From Nitzschia sp. pyKryTriq1 (lineage: Eukaryota > Bacillariophyta > Bacillariophyceae > Bacillariales > Bacillariaceae): a stretch of 64,000 nt of DNA. This document shows positions 49,159 to 60,560 of this stretch, piece by piece. The stretch covers positions 372,001 to 436,000 of the forward strand of contig OY101120.1 in the NCBI GenBank assembly GCA_956465555.1, read 5' to 3'. The notes beneath the pieces were generated by a model, which had not been told where the DNA came from, searched no databases, and worked only from the letters and a program-made list of their open reading frames with translations. A program made the translations under genes and the position numbers. Every line of letters starts with the position of its first letter. Position 1 is the first letter of the stretch.

Positions 49159-49775
49159 ATGTCCACTCTTGAACAGATCCAAAACAACGAAGTTGTCGAC
49201 CTCCACATTACTGCTGCTGCAGATGATGTCTTCGACAAGCTCAACGATTTCTTGGATGCATTGGAACAGAATACGTCCATCGAGTCGATTAAGCTCGAAC
49301 AGGATTTCATCGGTGACCTTCGAAATGATGCTCGATCCAAGCTCCTGTACTCGTTGGGACAGGTCAAAAACCTGAAGGAAGTTACTCTTGGAGATGGTCT
49401 GTTGCAAATCAATGACGTCACCAAGATGATCCAGAATGCCAAGTCTCTACGCGCGCTTCACTTGAGAGACATGGTTTTGCAAGGAATCGAATCTGACTTC
49501 GATGCCTGTGAATCGGCTCTTTACCAGCACGGCAGCATGAAGGAATTCGAGATGGTTGACTGCTCTCCCGCTATTTCGAGCGTTTCCATTGACAAGCTGA
49601 CAAAGGCTGGCCAGAAGTTCACGACAGGCGGTGGGCCTCTCGGCGAACCTGCCACTTTGAATTCCAAGGCCGCCTTGTCGGCTTAATTGCGAGCACACAG
49701 CACATTGTCCGCATAACTCCCTAACAGCATATACATACAGATAATATAAATATCAAAGTTTAGAATCAGCTGTAG
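49090..49775 (+). repeat. Tandem LRR-like gene duplication, unit 2
   Basis: Counterpart of the unit at 47655-48350; see that entry for shared landmarks. Confidence 0.75.
49159..49686 (+). CDS. Small LRR-like protein, copy 2
   Basis: 175 residues, the same length as copy 1, with no gaps. The first 85 residues differ at only a handful of sites (MSTLEQIQNNEVV for MTILEQIQNNDIV; LLYSLGQ for LLYSIGQ). The last third differs more: QHGSMKEFEMVDCSPAISSV for QHACMKEFEMNESTPAISTI, and TTGGGPLGEPATLNS for SAAGGPLDNPATMNS. Both frames are intact, so both are probably expressed. Function unknown. Confidence 0.75.
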   Translation: MSTLEQIQNNEVVDLHITAAADDVFDKLNDFLDALEQNTSIESIKLEQDFIGDLRNDARSKLLYSLGQVKNLKEVTLGDGLLQINDVTKMIQNAKSLRALHLRDMVLQGIESDFDACESALYQHGSMKEFEMVDCSPAISSVSIDKLTKAGQKFTTGGGPLGEPATLNSKAALSA

Positions 49776-50023
49776 CATGAAACACTCTCAAGTTGTTCTT
49801 GTTCAACCTATATTCTTTGCTGCGCGTCATTGTCTAGCTCATCCAACGGAGCATCGGATTTCTCTTGTCACAGAACATTTATTAAGTCATCCCGAAATGA
49901 AAACAAAGTTGAAAGGAAGGTAGACAAGACAGTGAGAACCTGTTCCGCGAGAACCTGTTCCGTGAACGATCAAACCAATATATCCACCGTTGTGACGGCG
50001 AGTACTGGTAATGTCATTCTGTT
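49687..50023. other. Convergent spacer
   Basis: 337 bp of 3' flanks between copy 2 and the PPR-like gene. A doubled 'gagaacctgttccg' lies at 49935-49962. No gene is seen. Confidence 0.5.
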
Positions 50024-51271
50024 CTAGTAATTCTTAGAGTGTCTGTATTTATTGACAAATCTCCGATACTTTTGCGGCAAGTTTCCAGATATTTCCTCCA
50101 AGAGAATATCAAATTCTGGGCCATTCGTAGGATCATGAACTTTTTTCATGGCCTCAACAACCTCTTCATTGACAATACCTAGACGGCTCGCATGATCCCA
50201 CAATGTGACACTGATGTTTCCTTTCACTCGCGATGCTGGCATTGCTTTATCGACAATTTGTAGCATATACACTGTGGTCATGGTATTGCGTGGAAGATGA
50301 AGGGAGTGCGTCAAATGATTGTAGAGGGAAAAGGAAGACGAAAGTGCTTCGTCTCGAACCATTTCATCGGACAGGTCACAGTTGGCGATCCCTCTTAACG
50401 AAGCATTGTAGGTGACATGAGAAGGTAGCGTGTAGGGATTGCTGCCCTTGTCCAAGTCGCTGGCATCGAAAATCTGAAGCGCTATCTTGTAGTAATCATT
50501 AGGACCTGCCCCGCCGACACAAGCCATGGCGTCCAGCAATGCCTCTTGCATCTTTGCAGTAGGACCCGGCGGGGCAAAGTGGAATACACTACTTTTGCTG
50601 CCACTTGCAGTGGGTCCAACTTCCGCTTCAGAATCGTCATCACTATCGTCATCGCTGCTACTCGAATCGTCCGACGAATCAGAATCGTCACTGCTGCTGC
50701 TGCTGCTGCTACTGCTAGAATCGTCGCTGCTTGGAAGGTACCCTTCCTCGTCAGTAGTAAAACCAATTTCCGCAGAACCGCCTGGCATGAAATTCGTGGA
50801 TTCTTTTGCTTGAGCCATTCGTTTCTCATGGCGTAGCTTCATATACATTTCCCCCTCCTGCTTCATCCGATCAAGTAGTGGCAACATCCCCGAGTAGATT
50901 GGATCTTCTTCCGAGGACTTATTTGCAGAGGACCCGGCATCCGGTGCATACAAACTACCGGCAATCTGGCTTGCATGACCGAACTGCAAGTACTCTGCTC
51001 TTTTTATAGAGGTGTAGGCGAGATCGTAGGCTTCGTCCATTCCTCCCAAGGCCGTTGCTCGACTGGCGTAAAGCTGCCCTACAGGTGTTTCGAGAAGTTT
51101 CTTTGTTTCCTCTTGAAGCTCAACTGGATCGTTGCATACACGAGGTGGCTGGTTCAGGGAGTGTCGAGTTGGTAGCTCCATCGCAGCTGCTGCACTGCTC
51201 ATCCAACGCTGGCAGCTAAACCTGCTGGTAACAACTGACCGAGTGACCCGCGTGGCTTGAACAACGAACAT
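50024..51271 (-). CDS. Mitochondrial-type PPR-like protein with Ser/Asp-rich linker
   Basis: 415 residues. The N-terminus (MFVVQATRVTRSVVTSRFSC) is basic and Ser/Arg/Val-rich, a likely mitochondrial presequence. The middle includes ALGGMDEAYDLAYTSIKRAE and then a Ser/Asp-rich run at about 185-235. The C-terminal half is helical and has PPR-like pieces: DYYKIALQIFDASDL, PSHVTYNASLRGIANCDL, SSSFSLYNHLTHSLHL, then TMTTVYMLQIVDKA. VTYNASLRGIA matches the start of a pentatricopeptide unit (VTYNxLI). PPR proteins bind organelle RNA, but the repeats here are few and diverged, so the assignment is tentative. The start was moved from a TTG at 51301 to the ATG at 51271. Confidence 0.65.
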   Translation of the reverse strand: MFVVQATRVTRSVVTSRFSCQRWMSSAAAAMELPTRHSLNQPPRVCNDPVELQEETKKLLETPVGQLYASRATALGGMDEAYDLAYTSIKRAEYLQFGHASQIAGSLYAPDAGSSANKSSEEDPIYSGMLPLLDRMKQEGEMYMKLRHEKRMAQAKESTNFMPGGSAEIGFTTDEEGYLPSSDDSSSSSSSSSSDDSDSSDDSSSSDDDSDDDSEAEVGPTASGSKSSVFHFAPPGPTAKMQEALLDAMACVGGAGPNDYYKIALQIFDASDLDKGSNPYTLPSHVTYNASLRGIANCDLSDEMVRDEALSSSFSLYNHLTHSLHLPRNTMTTVYMLQIVDKAMPASRVKGNISVTLWDHASRLGIVNEEVVEAMKKVHDPTNGPEFDILLEEISGNLPQKYRRFVNKYRHSKNY

Positions 51272-53138
51272 GATGTTTTGGTTGTGCGTGATCTCAACCA
51301 ATGATTATCCTGATATCCAAATTGATGAGAAACTAGATACTGTGGATTATTTCTCCTCTTTTTGCCCTGACGAAATCAAAGTATGCTTGGCAATGCCTAT
51401 GATGTACCGAGTACAGTACTCCTAATGTGAATGTCGGGCAGGTCGTTATCTGCTGTCTCGCTCGGGCGGGGGCTCCTGGCTCTCATCCCTCTATTACTCA
51501 TCATCTGGCGTCATCGTCGTCGTCGAATTTTTGCGTGTGCGGTGGTGGATAGAACTTCCACCGCGATGATGAGTGCGTTGAGCTGATGGGGGGCGGGCGG
51601 GCAGTGGGGGGGGGGCGCGGGGGGGGGGGACAGACGGATTCATGGGTATCATGCATATCGGTACTGGTACCGGTAAGTACCAGGTACGTACCACGCAAGG
51701 ACGCAGGCCCGTCTGTCATCCCTCCGCTTTACTTTTGACCGACAAGATTTGCGTCCCTGAGCCGGGCATGCATCATCCTTTGCGCGCAATGCCCGCGAGT
51801 GCGGGCGTCGAAAGATCCTATGTAATCATAACCTCAACGCTCGATTTCGAGAACGTCAGCTTGCCGGTCATGCTCAAAGTTCTGGTCCAGTACTGAACAC
51901 GCCGTAGATTCTACACAAGTTTTAGAATTCACACCAGAAGGCGCTGTGAGCAGGGCGGTACGGCCGAAACCATCCATTCTGATCCATCCTTACCACATCA
52001 TTCGGGGACATCCTGGTATTTCTCCTTGTTGTTCTTCTTCCCGCTGGAAAGAATGAGCAAGTGCAAGTCACCCTGCATTTATATACCATAAAAATTGTGA
52101 GCTGTCATTGGTCAAGGAGACAGTTTGCGTCATTATGATGATTGACAATTGTTATTATTTAGTAGGCGCACTTTCTCCTCCTCTTGTCGAGCGGCGTGCG
52201 ACGTGGCTTCTTCACATTTTAGAAGGGAAGTTTGACGCTCCTCAATAACTGGACGCATGAGATCAGCAGCGAAGTGCCGAGCATTGCCGCATTGTCACCA
52301 CCTGGTACTAGTAGAGTAGTAATTAATAGTACGTAAACGGTAGTACTTGTTGAAGTAGAAAGAAAAAGCCCGGGCCGCGCGATTTGCCGTGATCCTGCTG
52401 GTGGTGGTGTTCGTTGGCAAGAAATCCCAAGCAAGCAAGGTCGGCGGCGCCGGGGCTTTTTCGTCCACTTCTTCTTAAAAACAAGAATAATTGTGCACTT
52501 GCGCAACGCAACAACAACACAAACAAACATCATCAGAATACTCTACAGCCCCACCAAGCAACAACTGCAGCATCATTCGTGGTTGTTCTTCTTGTTATTG
52601 GCGTAGTATAGTACTCCTCATTTGTCCTCGTTTTGTTTGAGGACTGCTGCCGCTGTCGTCGTCCGTCTCCTAGTGGCCAGCCAGAGAAGGGAGAAGAAGA
52701 AGAGCAAAAAGGCAAGTAGTACACCACATAACGAGGACAACCAGCACCAGCCGCAGTGCAGCTGAGGAACAATCAGCTAACTGCCGCGGCCATGATGTCA
52801 TACCACCACCGTTGTGGTGCTGATGTGGTTGTTGTTGGTGTTGCTTGTGTTGTAAGAACATCAGCAAAGAACCCCCCACCGCAACAAGAAGTATCATGAT
52901 TCTTATCTCTTGTTAGTACCACCGTTTCTAACAGCATTCTTTGTTCGTCTTATTCTTATCGGCTCCTCGTACTAGTACTAACAGCAGAAAAACCAGCATA
53001 GAGAACGACGAAAGCAAGAAAGCACCAGCAGGTCGTGCTGGTGCTTTTCCTTCTTGTCTTCATCCTCATCGTCCTCCTCGCCCTCGTCCTGCTACTCGCC
53101 GGTACCAGCCACCAGCAGCAACATCAGAAGGAATCATC
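51272..53138. other. Long divergent intergenic region with G-rich and GTAC tracts
   Basis: 1.9 kb between the PPR-like gene and the first HA-domain gene. No gene is supported. It has a G-tract cluster (51587-51630), a GTAC tract (51655-51700), and CAACAA/GTTGTT-type simple repeats (about 52500-52850). The frame of the HA gene is open upstream to 52941, but only with a TTG. Confidence 0.55.
51587..51630 (+). repeat. G-tract cluster with quadruplex potential
   Basis: Four or more G runs of 3-10 bases in 44 bp, separated by C, C, CAGT and CGC. This exceeds the usual G3+N1-7 quadruplex pattern. It lies about 320 bp upstream of the PPR-like gene start. Confidence 0.75.
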
Positions 53139-56100
53139 ATGCTTGTTGAGGAGGAGGAGGGGGGCCGAGCTCCTGGGCCCATGGTGGTATCACCCAGCAC
53201 GAAACAACCGCAAGAACAAGAAGACGGAGGTACTCGTACTACTCACACCACTGCCAGCAGCGGTGCTATAAACAGTAGCGGCGACACCAGAGACGAACAA
53301 GGTCAAGAAGAAGAAGATTTCTACCACTTCTATCGGCATTACGATAAGATGTGTAGGGCTGCCATCGGTGAGGAAGAAGAAGACGAAGACGAAAACGAGA
53401 AGGAGGATCATGATGACTTTTATCATGATCCTCTTCGTCTTGCTACTACTACTAGTGGTGCCGGAGCTTCTCCTTCTCCTTATACTAGTGTTCTTAACCA
53501 AGGGGAAAACCGGGATAATGCGGTCGTTGAAGAGGACTCAACCATGGGATTTTGTTTCGAGGATGCTAGCGAAGGGGGGCGAGGACAAGCAAGAGCACCA
53601 GACCGCAGCAGTGAGGGCGCGGCGGCTCCTCCTGGTGCTCGAGACGACGAGATGATGATGTTGATGATGGGGGGTCCATCATCGTCCTCATTCTTTTGGG
53701 ATACTTGTACTACGACTAGTATTACTAATATGATGATCAATGACCACCACGAACAACCACAACCACAACCACAACCACAACCACGACCACAAGAAGGACA
53801 CCAAGAAGATCATCATGATACTGCTAGAAATGATACTGGTGAAGTTCCCCTTTCTGGTGCAATAGGGCGGCATGATCAGCAGGAAGGCGAGGACTACTAC
53901 TACTGCCATACCGACTTTGCTGGGAATCATATTCACGATCATGATGCCGGTTCTGCTATTGATAGTGCTGCTGCTGCTGCTGCTGCTGACCAACAACAAG
54001 AACATAACGAACAAGGGCCACGACGAGAAAACGATGAAGAAGAACGAACAAGCCGTCGCCACCAGCAGCAAGAGCAGCCACCGCCGCCCCACCTACTTCG
54101 CTCCATCCACCTTGATGACGATCATCATGAGCCAACAGCACAGGAGGGCATCAGCAGCTCTGTTCTTGGGCAGGGACGAAACAAGGGCCACAGTGTCAAC
54201 AACGAAGAACCGGCTCCCTATTTCTTGGGACCAGCACCATCAGGGGCACCTTCTGCTGCTGCAGTCTCTCCTTGGTGCTTCGCCTCATCATCACTACAAC
54301 GACGAATCGTACCATCAACAAGAACACCAGGACCTTCAAGAATAATTCCCCGCCCGTCTCCTACTATGAGCTCTTTCTTTTTTGGGACACCTTTAGCAGT
54401 TCCTCCCAGTACGAGTTCTATTCTCGTTGCGGCTCCTCCTCCTGGTGACGCTGGTGTCAACAGTACGGCCACAAGAACCGTCGTTGCTGGGACAGAGGAT
54501 GGTTCTTGGATAAGAACCAGCACCACTACTACTCTTGTTGGTGCTGCTTCTGTCGCCTCGTCATCTACTGGTGGTGGTCCTGGAGCTCTCGCCCACCACA
54601 TTGGCAGTAGTGCTAACATCGTCTCCCCTACTACATGGTGGTCATCACCATTGAGTGATGTGGTCGGGGAACAAGAGGAAGCTCCAGCTCCTGTCGTTTG
54701 TGGTGGCGCTGCTACTGCTGCTACTGCTGCTGCTGCTGCTGGTGGTGGTGGTGGTGGTGGTGGTCCTCGCCTGAACAAGCCGCGGATTTTGTTTCCTTCT
54801 GGTCCTTTCGGTACTACCAGCACCCCAATCGCCGCCGATCATCATAGACGACGAGGACGACAGCAGCAGCAGCATGATGCTGGTGCTGATCCCTTCATTC
54901 TTCCCCCGCCTCATCCGCCGCTTCTCCCCTCGTCCTCTGTTGCCGCGGCGTCTCGTCCTATTGCTGACCTGTACTATCACCATCAGCATATCGGTGGTCC
55001 TCTTGTTCTACAAGCATCGGCAACCGCAGCAAGAAGAATGAACGTGGTCGAACGAGAGGATCATTGCGATGCCCATTTGCCTCCTCCTCCTCCTGATGGC
55101 CTTGATCATGCTGAACAGGAATCTCAACGATCATACTTCATCATCTCGCCAGACACAACTACAAGTGGCGATCCTGCTGACAGTAGATGTTGTCGTCCTT
55201 CTACTACCATCAAGCGGACCACGAAAGATGGACCGGCGAGGAACAAGAAGTTGTCGGTGAGGAGGAGAAAGAACAAAAAAACTGAACAAGGCCCTCAGCA
55301 CAACCACAAGAACCAGGAGGGGCGTGATGTTTATTTCTTTCCGTCTCAAAGTCGCAGATGGACAGCTTTCTTCGAGCAAGCAAAGATCTTTCGGATGAGA
55401 CATGGTCATTGTCAAATCCCAGATATCTACCAGGAAAACAAGAAACTAGGACGGTGGGCAAAGCGCCAGCGATACCTCTACGGGCGCCGTTTGCTTCTCC
55501 TCAAGAAACGAGAAGAAGCCACGCGCCCTCTAGTAGTACCAAGAAACGATAGAGAGAAAGAATGCGCTACTAGTAGCACCACCGCTGTCACCACACCAGT
55601 CGGCGATCTCGGGTGGACAGTGACAGCACCAGCAGCCTATGATGGGTGTCCTATGCAAGTCCAAGAGCAGCATGATGGTTACGAGGGCCAACATACTCCT
55701 CCTGATCCAGATGATGCCGTAAGAAGCTTCTTGCAGCCCCACCACCACGAGAAGGACGACATGCAGGAACTTGTACCTGCATCGCCTGTCCTCCTTGTTA
55801 GCCGCACTCCCACGAGCTCCAGCAGCATCACCAGGAGTGACCAAGAAGGCGACGAGGAGGAGGATGACGGGCAGAATCTCACCCAAGAACGTATTCAGAT
55901 GTTGAATGAACTTGGGTTTGTGTGGGATATGAATGCCCACAATTGGTCTGTGCGATATAAGGAGCTGAAAGAATTCAAGGCGGCCAGCGGACACGTCAAT
56001 GTCCCCTCGACGTATCTACCCAACACAAAGCTTTCGGTATGGGTACGGACTCAACGAAGCAACTTCAGGAGTGGATCAATGTCGCAAGAGCGAAAATATC

Positions 56101-56216
56101 TTCTCGACAAAATAGGATTCTTTTGGGACAGACCGAAGAAGCCAACAAGACCGCTACGACAACAACGAAGAACAAGGCGCGAACCACCAGTAGCCATATG
56201 GTGGGGTGGAGTGTAG
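53139..56216 (+). CDS. Helicase-associated (HA) domain protein with long low-complexity N-terminus
   Basis: 1025 residues from the ATG at 53139. Residues 1-730 are low-complexity: acidic (EEEEDEDENEKEDHDD), Gln/Pro-rich, Ala-rich and Gly-rich runs, all from triplet repeats. Basic patches follow near 690-715 (VRRRKNKKTEQ). The first HA unit lies at about 735-795 (RRWTAFFEQAKIFRMRHGHC, LGRWAKRQRYLYGRR) and is split from its end by about 110 linker residues. Then come LTQERIQMLNELGFVWD (about 913) and a second unit, NWSVRYKELKEFKAASGHVN, LSVWVRTQRSNFRSGSM, YLLDKIGFFWD. HA domains (PF03457) are Myb-like helical units first seen at the end of bacterial helicases; diatoms have many genes with HA units and no helicase. 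DNA binding is likely but unproven. Confidence 0.78.
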   Translation: MLVEEEEGGRAPGPMVVSPSTKQPQEQEDGGTRTTHTTASSGAINSSGDTRDEQGQEEEDFYHFYRHYDKMCRAAIGEEEEDEDENEKEDHDDFYHDPLRLATTTSGAGASPSPYTSVLNQGENRDNAVVEEDSTMGFCFEDASEGGRGQARAPDRSSEGAAAPPGARDDEMMMLMMGGPSSSSFFWDTCTTTSITNMMINDHHEQPQPQPQPQPRPQEGHQEDHHDTARNDTGEVPLSGAIGRHDQQEGEDYYYCHTDFAGNHIHDHDAGSAIDSAAAAAAADQQQEHNEQGPRRENDEEERTSRRHQQQEQPPPPHLLRSIHLDDDHHEPTAQEGISSSVLGQGRNKGHSVNNEEPAPYFLGPAPSGAPSAAAVSPWCFASSSLQRRIVPSTRTPGPSRIIPRPSPTMSSFFFGTPLAVPPSTSSILVAAPPPGDAGVNSTATRTVVAGTEDGSWIRTSTTTTLVGAASVASSSTGGGPGALAHHIGSSANIVSPTTWWSSPLSDVVGEQEEAPAPVVCGGAATAATAAAAAGGGGGGGGPRLNKPRILFPSGPFGTTSTPIAADHHRRRGRQQQQHDAGADPFILPPPHPPLLPSSSVAAASRPIADLYYHHQHIGGPLVLQASATAARRMNVVEREDHCDAHLPPPPPDGLDHAEQESQRSYFIISPDTTTSGDPADSRCCRPSTTIKRTTKDGPARNKKLSVRRRKNKKTEQGPQHNHKNQEGRDVYFFPSQSRRWTAFFEQAKIFRMRHGHCQIPDIYQENKKLGRWAKRQRYLYGRRLLLLKKREEATRPLVVPRNDREKECATSSTTAVTTPVGDLGWTVTAPAAYDGCPMQVQEQHDGYEGQHTPPDPDDAVRSFLQPHHHEKDDMQELVPASPVLLVSRTPTSSSSITRSDQEGDEEEDDGQNLTQERIQMLNELGFVWDMNAHNWSVRYKELKEFKAASGHVNVPSTYLPNTKLSVWVRTQRSNFRSGSMSQERKYLLDKIGFFWDRPKKPTRPLRQQRRTRREPPVAIWWGGV

Positions 56217-57652
56217 TAAGGGAATCTTGACTGGGGGGGGGGGGGGGGGGACTAGGGGCAGCCAACATCATAATGTTGTTTTTGAGCTGCGATACAATCA
56301 TCTGTAGAGGAGTAAGAAAACTACTACTCTACTAGTGATACGAAGGGCAGCAGGATCGTGGCAGTTGAACTACTATTACTAACCTTCTTACTAATAATTC
56401 CTCTTCCAGCCAATACTACTATTCGTAATAACAGTAGAAGCAGAGGAGCACCAGAGGAGCAGCACCACCAGGCGGACGAGGAGGTTGCTTCTTGCTTGTT
56501 TCTGCCTCATCATGACCATTATCGTGATGCATTGAGAACGAAGGCTAGTACAGCGTCGTCGGCCGATCACCTCGATTGCAACAACGACAGGGAGGAAGAG
56601 ACGGACGACGAACAAAGAAGCTTCTTATTGGTGGAGGAGAGGACGACGACGAGATGATGATGATGATGATGTCGTCAACCCAGCGCTACTACTACTCTCG
56701 TGGTCAGCAAATAGCAACTAGGAGGACTGGTTGTTCTTTTTTCTTCTTCATGTTGTATTAGTACTAGCACCATCAGCATGACGATGATCATGATGATGAT
56801 GCAAACCTCCTCCTGGTGACGTGCTGCTTCGTACGCAAGAAGCATAACTATCGTCGTACATTATACCACCATGGAAACGCCATTTCCATTAGCGCTTCGT
56901 TCGTCGGCAAGAATTGTTGTACGGCGCCAGCTGGTTCATGAAAGGTCCAACGAACGACGTGTGTGGTAGTTCAAAATAGTGTAGGCATTGAAAAGACGTC
57001 GTTCGGTCATTATGCGTCGCCCTACGCGCCAAAGAACGCCACGTGGGGTTCCACGGTCCGTTAAGAGTAAAAAATCTGTGTGTACTTTATTATGCCCCCA
57101 AATTCTATTAGACTACTGTACCGTTACGTCAATAATTAAAATATTATTATCAAACAGGTACTAGAGAGGGAGCCAATAAAGTGTGTCTCGGGGTCTCGGA
57201 GAAAAAAGCAAAACACATTCGTCTTGTAGGAGTACTAACTGGTACACGTACGGGAAGAAAACTTGGACATTTTCCGAGAGAACCATCATAGATTGAAGTG
57301 CCACTTCTTCCATAATTGGCAGGACATTCCAAGCAACGAAACAAAAAAAATCGCGATTTTTTTAACTTCAATAGCACTCCCGCACCACTTACGTTTTCCA
57401 GTGAAGATGATGATTCGAAGATTTGCGCCAACCAAAATCTCGGAATTTTTTCTCAGTCACACTACAGCAGAGCATCGTGGCGAAGACCAGCAGAATCGAG
57501 GCGAAGACAACGATGATGATGATTCATTCTTCAACAAAGATTTCGCTCGTCGACCTCCTCACAATACTGAATACTCATACTTGCTATCAGCCCGAAAGAA
57601 GAAGACGTTCGTTGCAACTCTGCTGAGAAGTTGTTGGCTTGAGCACATCACC
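56217..57652. other. Spacer between HA genes 1 and 2
   Basis: 1.4 kb. An 18-base G run (56233-56250) starts 17 bp after the gene 1 stop. GATGATGAT runs lie at 56654-56670 and 56778-56805. The frame of gene 2 is open upstream to 57263 (TTG). No other gene is supported; the 99-codon frame at 56358 starts with GTG and has no recognisable domain. Confidence 0.55.
56233..56250 (+). repeat. G homopolymer, 18 bases
   Basis: Uninterrupted run of 18 G directly downstream of HA gene 1. Its length in the read may be imprecise, since homopolymers are error-prone. Confidence 0.85.
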
Positions 57653-60560
57653 ATGACGAAACTGACGCCATCATTCAGCAGCGTCCCAGTGGACGGGGTC
57701 CCTCCGTCTCACAGCAACAGCGACCCCATCATCAGCATTGCTGGCTTGGAGAGCGATGTTCCTGCTGCCCCCAACGAGAACGAGTCGGCAGCAAAAATGA
57801 TATCGCTAGCAACCCCACAGTCACCCGCCGATCCCTCCAGCTCAAGCCCTCTGCCTCAGTTCTCTCTTCCCATGGCTGATTCCCACGATGATATTTCAGC
57901 ATTCGAGAGGAAAGCGACCGAAGAAGCCACCCAGGGGGAAGCAAAAGCGGCAGCTGGCTCGATGGCTCGTGACGTCAAGGCCAAGAGCAAAGTCCCACGT
58001 CTGTCGCCAGGAAAGAAGTCCCCTTCATGCAAGTTGGGTGTTTCCAAGAACGAAAGTGGTGTCATGGCGGGCAGGTCTGCCCGGAGTATCCCCATATCAA
58101 GGCCCCTCAAGAAGAAGGCGTCTCTTAAAAAGTCACCGGCCAAGCGCAAGTCGCCGCAGAAGAAGAAACTGAATCCTAACCGCGACTCTGTGAATTTGCC
58201 TGGTAGCGCCATGGTCCAAGAAAACACCGCCGATCACGCGATCGAGCGACACTTGTTCGAGAACCAAACCTATCAGGACAGTCTTTTGAATGACTACCTC
58301 GACAAGAAGTATGAAGAGTGCGTGCTCAAAGTACCTTCAAGACTTCCCAACATCCAGCCACCTAAGCTGGACGATAAGTTTGCAAGCGCAAACTTTCTTC
58401 TGAATGAGCAATACGGTACTCTGTTCTTCGCAGGGACTGGAGCATCTGGTGCTCATGAACCTGTTTTCGAGCCAAGTCAGCACGTCCCCCGTAGCAGCGG
58501 GCAGGGAGAGCTCTTAATGCCGCTGCCGCTGCCGCACTCGTTCATGGACGCCCTCCCTGAAGCTGATAACGTTACCAACATTCCTCTTCAAGAAGGGGGT
58601 GACGGTACAGACGAAAAGAAGATACATGGCAGCAAGTCTGGCTTGTACCCAGCTGACATTGCATGCGAGGACTATACACCAATCGACTTGTCTCGCGCAA
58701 GCTCCGAAGATCTTTTCAGAGCGCTTCTGACACCGAATACCTTGTCTCGAGCAACTAGCGACTCTCTTTTCAAGACGCTCATTGGCATGGGCTCTAAACC
58801 CGCTTTCAAGCTGCTCAGCGCCGAAGAAAGGCCGGCCGAAGAGGGCGAATGGCCCTCGCACTATGCTGCTCGGGAACGGATTCCGGCTGCCGCTTCGATG
58901 AATACGATGACACGAGTATCCCCAGACCCAACGCAGCACATTCAGCCATACTCGCATCCAGCAGAGACCCCAGCTCCCAGAGGGAGGTCACTGATTGAAG
59001 ACGTCACGCCAACCGATCACCAAATGCCCTCGTTGGTGTGCGAAGAAAACAGCTTCCGGCGACTCGGCGCCGAGACATCTCTATTGCCCGTTGCGGCTCC
59101 TGTCTACGCGAATGCAATTTCCCCAGAAGGCGGTGCACCCATGGACATTGACATTACGGCGGCAGTCCCTGTGGTTGCGTCTATTACCTACCAAGAAACT
59201 CATGCAGGTCTTCCCTCGGAGAATTCTCAACACGCGGTAAACGGTCGTGGTGTCTTCCATTACTTGGATGATCGCCCTTTGCACCAAGGAGGCCACGCAC
59301 ATGAGGTCACGGACATTGCGTTTGGACAGCAGCAGGGGCACTTCTTCCAAGACGTCGACATTTTTGATTGGGACGACCGTCAACATGATCACAAAGACTT
59401 CGGGAACAGCTTCTACCCATACACACACCACGATGATGACATGGCCAGCCTTCATCATAACGAGCACCACGTCCGAGCTCCCAAGCGCGTGAGCTTCATT
59501 TCGACTGATTTCAAGTTACCACCTGGTGTCGGCAACCCTGCAACAACAGTCAAGACAGTTGCCAAGAAGAAGAAAAGCACTTCGTCATCCGGTTCGCCGT
59601 CAAAAGCTCAGTCGAAGCTTGCGGGCAAGCGCAAGGCAAAGTCTAGCAGCGAACCAAAAGTCACGCCTACCAAGAAGAAGAAGACGTCGTCCTCGAAGTC
59701 GGTCGTGGCTGTCTTCGTCACGCAAGTGGCAAGTCGTGCTCCAGGACTTCAGCTCGACAATCCATCGCCCAAGACGACGCAAGAAAAAGCCGAAACGCGC
59801 GGCATTGAGGGCAAAACTGTGGTGAAACAAGTCAAGAAAGAAATTGACAAAGACGCAAACCGGGAAAGGGTATATGCCGAATTCCAAAATCAGATCTGGC
59901 TGCAGCGCTTATCGGAGTTTCGATCTTTTGTGAAGAAAAATGGGCACGGAATCGTTCCAGGGGGTGGTGACAAAAAGACAGAAATTCTTAGTCGGTGGGC
60001 CAAGCGGCAGGTAAGACGTCCCGGGTGCAAAGATAATCTTCTTGGGATGTACTCGTATATTATTGCATGAACTAATCACGAGCCTTTCTTCTTGCAATCT
60101 CCAAAAGAGATACCAATACAAACTGTACATGGCCAATGATCCTCATGCATCCTTCAACCAAACACGGATCAATATGCTCAATGAAGCCGGCTTCATTTGG
60201 GACGTGCAACTTTATTTGTGGAAAGAGCGCTTCACCTTGTTGCAAGAAGTGTACCTTCCAGAGTATAATTCTCCGGATGAAATTCCAAAGCCGGGTCGTC
60301 CCTCTACTAACTGGACAGAAGAGGAGAAAGATCGCAATATCATGGTCGGTTGGATCAAGGTAAGATCGTTTGGTGGAGAATGTCTTTGAGAGCCACTTGT
60401 TGGAAATCTTCGTCTCACCAGCAAAGTTTGTCGACTCTGATCGCAGGCACAGAGAAAACAGTATTCGGTTTATGTGCGTGGGGGTGATACGCCATTAGAC
60501 GAAGAAAGGGTGCGGCTCTTGGATTCGATTGGATTTCCGTGGCGTGCCGGTGGGGAATAG
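57653..60560 (+). CDS. HA-domain protein with basic H1-like region, three exons
   Basis: Exons 57653-60010, 60108-60359 and 60447-60560 give 907 residues. Both introns (97 and 87 bp) are GTAAGA...AG in phase 0, and each falls inside an HA unit. Splicing restores SRWAKRQ to RYQYKLYM, and VGWIK to AQRKQYSVYV. The N-terminal half is disordered with a Lys/Ser/Pro block at about 140-180 (RPLKKKASLKKSPAKRKSPQ), like histone H1 tails. A second Lys-rich block at about 635-690 (KKKSTSSSG, PTKKKKTSSS) precedes the HA units at about 747-905: LQRLSEFRSFVKKNGHG, INMLNEAGFIWDVQLYLWKE, then VRLLDSIGFPWRAGGE. The basic blocks suggest a chromatin or DNA-bound protein. The ATG at 57653 has a good context (CACCATGA); an in-frame Met at 57407 is the alternative. 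Confidence 0.78.

Noticed and set aside
56358-56657. 99-codon ORF with hydrophobic start downstream of HA gene 1
   Set aside because: Starts with GTG, runs into low-complexity repeats, and has no paralogue or domain.
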